Source: Phytophthora vignae f. sp. vignae (taxonomy: Eukaryota; Oomycota; Peronosporomycetes; Peronosporales; Peronosporaceae). Taken from it: DNA of 64,000 nt. The stretch spans positions 186,001-250,000 of the forward strand of contig JABJUM010000046.1 in assembly GCA_016169955.1 (NCBI GenBank). The letters run 5' to 3'. This document shows positions 60,673-64,000 of the stretch, piece after piece. A model generated the notes under the pieces. It saw nothing but the letters and a program-made list of their open reading frames with translations. It was not told the DNA's origin and did no database searches. Every line of letters begins with the position of its first letter. The stretch's first letter is position 1. Made by a program: the position numbers and the translations under genes.

Positions 60673-60822
60673 GCTTGTAAGGAACCAATCTTCCTTGTAT
60701 TAATGCTTAGAGTACTAAATACACACAGAAGAAGAGGTGACTCTGAGTTGGCCAGGTAGCTCACACACAAATTTGAAAACAATAGCAGCTGTAAAACCAA
60801 AGGATATGTATTATAAAGCTGT

Positions 60823-63172
60823 CTATAGATCAAAAATTTGTCTATACACGATGTTGCTGGTGTACGCGCCGTCATCTTCTTCTAAGTCTGGATACTCTAT
60901 GAGAGCTCTGAACTTGGAACGCGCGGTAACGCGAGAGAGAGCCACATAAAGCTGTCCATGTGAAAAGCATGGTGACGCGAGGTACAGTCCCAGATTCAGC
61001 ACGGTTTGTCCCTGAGCCTTGTTAATTGTCATGGCGAACGCCGGTTGCACAAGAAACTGCTTACGGCGTAACCGAAACGGAAAGTCGCGAGTGTCATCTT
61101 CACTTACGAATACAATCTGCGGAATGAGTACGTGTTGGCCTCTGCGCTCTCCCTCCATAATGGTTGCGTGAATGACATGCTGTTTTAGCTTCACAACCCG
61201 TAAGCGCGTTCCGTTGCACAGACCGAGGTCAGGATTTAAGTTCCTCATCATCATGATAGGAACCCCCTCCTTCAGTATCAGTCTGTGTGGCGGAATTCCG
61301 TTGATGTTGATCGTATGAAGCACCTCCTGCTCAAAAAAATCGCCGCTCATGTCGTCCTCCACCGCGTCAACTGACAGATACTCGCGGGCCGTGGTCGGTA
61401 GTCGTTCCGAGACCGCAGCATTGATACGATGTACCATGGCGTTGGTAGTCGTCAGAATGGTTCGGTTTGCAAAGTACTCGTCGGTCGCAATCTCGGGGTT
61501 GTTCACGTCGGCGTACATGTAATCGATCATTCGTTCCATTCCTCGTGGGATGGCGTCTGGGTTAATGTCTGCGTCCTGGTTGGGCTCGTCGGGAGGGTTT
61601 TCAATGAGCATGTCGATTGGTATCTTCATGTAATCCCCGCCCAGAGTCGGGTTCACCTCGTGTCTACCCTCCCCAACTTGTAGCAAGAAATCAGAAAACT
61701 CCTGCATGTCTTCGGCACTCGTACCGTCATCCGCGGAGCGCACACGCATATTTTCGGTGAGGTGGACCTGCTGAAAATGACGCCATAGCGGTGACATCTT
61801 GAGGCAAGCATCAATTGTCTCGGCAGGCGTCCCCCTCTTAACAACAGGCAGAATTTGCCGGAAGTCTCCCGATAGAACAAAGACCTTCCCTCCAAACGGC
61901 TCGCGGTCGTTGTTCATCACGTCCCGAAGGGTGCGGTCCACAGCTTCGAACGCGTGGCGATGTGTCATGGGTGCCTCGTCCCAGATTATCAAGCTGGCTC
62001 TCTTAATAAATTTTCGCAAGTGAGACTGTTTGGATATGGAGCAGGTGGAATGCTCGTGTAATTTCAGCGGGATCTTGAATGTTGAATGCGCCGTCCGTCC
62101 GCCCATTAAGAGGAGAGACGCAATACCACTTGATGCAACCGCGATGGCTATCTTCCCATCAAGACGCACCCGTGCAAGGATATTCCGAAGTAAAGTAGAC
62201 TTCCCAGTCCCCCCAGGACCATCAATGAAGAACAACTTGTTGCTGATCTCCGGTTGATTGACCGCTCCAATGACTTGGTCGTAAATTTCCCTCTGGCCGG
62301 CGTTCAGCTGCTCTTCCGTCCGAACGATGTCTTCCAATGCCGCGTTGTTGTAAGCAGTTAACTCGCGACGAATAAGGCTGTTTTGTAGTAGCGAATCCTT
62401 CACCAACTCCGGGAAATGCTTCAAAGGAGGAAGGTCAAAGTCGGCCACACTGTACCCACTAACCTGGAGGAGATCGTGAATGTCTTTCAAAGTCTTGAAC
62501 ATAACGACGTGGGTTCGAATCGGCTCCATCACCTTGTGATGCGTGCAGGCGAAGTCTTCCGACAGATCATCGAAGAACCGGTTCCACAATGCACGAACAT
62601 TAGTTGGCATGGAATACACCAAAATTGTAGCGAACAATTGGCGCAATTGTTTCCCCATCTCGAAACTCGCGGCCTCAGTCATGCAGGCGTACCATTCCGC
62701 GTTATTGTCAAGATAACCCGCACGAACCGCAGCCTCCTTGAAGTTAGCACACAGCTTACCGTCCACCGTCCTCAAATCCTCGTATGAAGTCGGGCCCCTG
62801 CGGTGACTCAGCATCACACGGAGATGAAAGCGGTCGATGTCTCTCGGGGACACGTGAATCATTCTTCCGAGTGCAGCCTGGTAATTTTTACGCCGAACCC
62901 ACCGCTTGTCCTTCCAGCAAAATTTCCGTGGGATGTCTTGATACAGCATCGTCTTCGCTATTTGGTTTTCAGGTGCATCGCTCGCACAAAGCTCGAAGAA
63001 TCGCGTCAACATCGTGTCACCATCACGCCGAATTACGTCGTTTGGATCCTCGTCAGATTGAAACACAACGACTTGCTTTCCCTCCAGATGCACAGTAAGC
63101 TGCTCCACGGAATGGGTCTTTCCTTGAATGGATTGTCCAAGAAGACGCATGCAGGCTTCAACGGGCGATATA
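60823..63172 (-). CDS. Helitron RepHel, helicase part
   Basis: A frame of about 780 codons holds a PIF1-family helicase: Walker A GPGGTGKSTLLRN, Walker B IIWDEAPM, FVLSGDFRQILPVV, the LTENMR motif and the C-terminal MTINKAQGQT and YVALSRVT motifs. Upstream it has the linker typical of Helitron proteins (CWKDKRWVRRKNYQAALGRM). The frame is intact over its length. A one-base shift near 63,172 separates it from the Rep frame, where family members read straight through YI-SPVEAC. So the protein is broken once. Confidence 0.88.
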
Positions 63173-64000
63173 CCGAGCATTCAGGTATCGAATCACCTCG
63201 TTTGGTTCGTCGCGTGGGTTCGAGCCCCCCTGAGAACAATTTCGCACTGCTTGAACAGTGAGTACAGCTTTGTCTGAACCCTTGTACACGTACTTGTAAA
63301 GATACTTCACGGCTGTGATACCGGTACACACCTCGACGTTTATGTGGCAGTTGTACTTCTGAGAGAGGTAGGGGTTGTAGGGTACAACCCACTGATTGGC
63401 AGTTTCATTGTCGTACTCACGGTTGCGAAACTTTAGCACACCCGCAGGACGACGACGACGCCTGTACTCAGCGTATCCGTTAACGTTGGCGCGAGTGGCC
63501 TCGATCAAAGGCTTAGGAAACCCTTTCGAGCAGCGGCCGTCCTTCATGCAGGCACAGTTTGGGTTCTGACTTCCACACGGACCGTGCATCATGCAAGTCA
63601 TAACCGTTTTGTACAGCTCGGGGTTTGTAGCCTCATCTGGTATTTCAGCGGAGACCAACTTGTCAATGATCTCGCGCGCACGTGGTTTGTCCTCGTCGGC
63701 CAGTATGATGAGTATGTGGGCGTGTGGAAGACCCCGCTTTTGAAACTCTACCACGTGAATCCGAGCCAGAACGCGTCCCAGCACCCCCTCGTCCAAATCA
63801 ACCAGAAGTGACCGAAGCTTTTGGTCCCAAACGCGAGCAACAATGTCCGGGCGATCTTGAGCTGTTTGACCTTCAGGAAGTTGACTAACAATCTCCTCCC
63901 ACTCGGGGTTGCAAGTTTTTGTCAGAAAAACGTCCGGTTTGCCGAATTCACGAACAATAGCCATAGAATCTTGGTACGACCGATACATCTGACGGGGGCC
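63158..64000 (-). CDS. Helitron RepHel, Rep (HUH) part, partial
   Basis: The frame is open to the right edge. It includes DVFLTKTCNPEWEEI, the HUH metal site in FQKRGLPHAHILIIL and the two-tyrosine active site region VKYLYKYVYKG, in the order expected for the Helitron-like N-terminal/Rep nuclease. Zinc-finger cysteines surround MHGPCGSQNPNCACM. It is cut by the window on its 5' side and by the frameshift on its 3' side. Confidence 0.88.
   Translation of the reverse strand, partial: GPRQMYRSYQDSMAIVREFGKPDVFLTKTCNPEWEEIVSQLPEGQTAQDRPDIVARVWDQKLRSLLVDLDEGVLGRVLARIHVVEFQKRGLPHAHILIILADEDKPRAREIIDKLVSAEIPDEATNPELYKTVMTCMMHGPCGSQNPNCACMKDGRCSKGFPKPLIEATRANVNGYAEYRRRRRPAGVLKFRNREYDNETANQWVVPYNPYLSQKYNCHINVEVCTGITAVKYLYKYVYKGSDKAVLTVQAVRNCSQGGSNPRDEPNEVIRYLNARYIAR

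Larger units (their letters stand above)
59797..64000 (-). mobile_element. Helitron, 3' part (continues past window)
   Basis: On the minus strand the element ends with a GC hairpin (CCGCCGC-3 nt-GCGGCGG, 59,808-59,824), a 7-nt spacer and CTAG (59,800-59,797), followed by T. This is the canonical Helitron 3' end, inserted between A and T with no target duplication. Upstream lies RepHel: an HUH Rep region running off the window and a PIF1-type helicase. The 5' TC end is outside. The 1-kb 3' region contains two copies of a GCCTCCGCT-CGCT-CGGCGGG word (59,858-59,884; 60,501-60,525). Confidence 0.85.

Noticed and set aside
60606..60680. Functional tRNA gene
   Set aside because: Boxes A and B fit, but the acceptor and T stems do not pair; kept only as a Pol III-like element.

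Overview
The window looks like a nuclear contig of an oomycete, most likely Phytophthora or a close relative. Genes are dense, GC-rich in third codon positions and have few short introns (about 60-100 nt). There is a flagellar (CFAP77-like) gene, a stand-alone aspartate carbamoyltransferase, a DUF6818-type family member, and the MULE/hAT/Helitron/Gypsy mixture familiar from oomycete genomes. The genus is inference; there is no rRNA or other marker here.

Positions 1-25,720 are a compact housekeeping block on both strands: glucosidase II beta (partial), CFAP77-like, a NIFK/Nop15-like RRM protein, an acyltransferase-3, an F-box/membrane protein, an unrecognised protein, an XRN2/Rat1 exonuclease, a PDZ-UBA protein, a secreted MIR-domain protein, an SDR enzyme, an EF-hand protein, an unusual HTH-SDR fusion, a DBP10/DDX54 helicase, a TOPORS-like RING ligase and ATCase. 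Several pairs are divergent and share short promoters. NIFK, XRN2 and DBP10 serve ribosome or RNA biogenesis, but I see no true operon logic.

Positions 25,720-64,000 are a nest of mobile elements and broken gene copies. They comprise a decayed MULE transposase ending in a Tourist-like MITE; a complete 8.27 kb Gypsy chromovirus (Gypsy-1, minus strand, near-identical LTRs, TSD GTTCG) inside a C2H2-type pseudogene; SET-domain and DUF6818-type pseudogenes; a 5'-truncated Gypsy (Gypsy-2, plus strand); a hAT transposase split into two halves by nested insertions; an apparently intact two-gene PIF/Harbinger-like element (48,830-51,841) within that nest; an AT-rich empty stretch; a MULE remnant with a Ulp1-like protease; and a Helitron that has landed in that MULE and runs off the right edge.

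The most striking observations are: (1) Gypsy-1, LTRs included, is carpeted with short perfect inverted repeats roughly every 50-70 bp, some showing paired (compensatory) differences between repeat copies; (2) both Gypsy elements carry an antisense reading frame between integrase and 3' LTR, opposite the chromodomain, suggesting an ambisense retrotransposon design; and (3) a CENP-B/Tc5-type DNA-binding region is fused to an SDR domain that has lost its catalytic Tyr and Lys, next door to an intact SDR paralogue.
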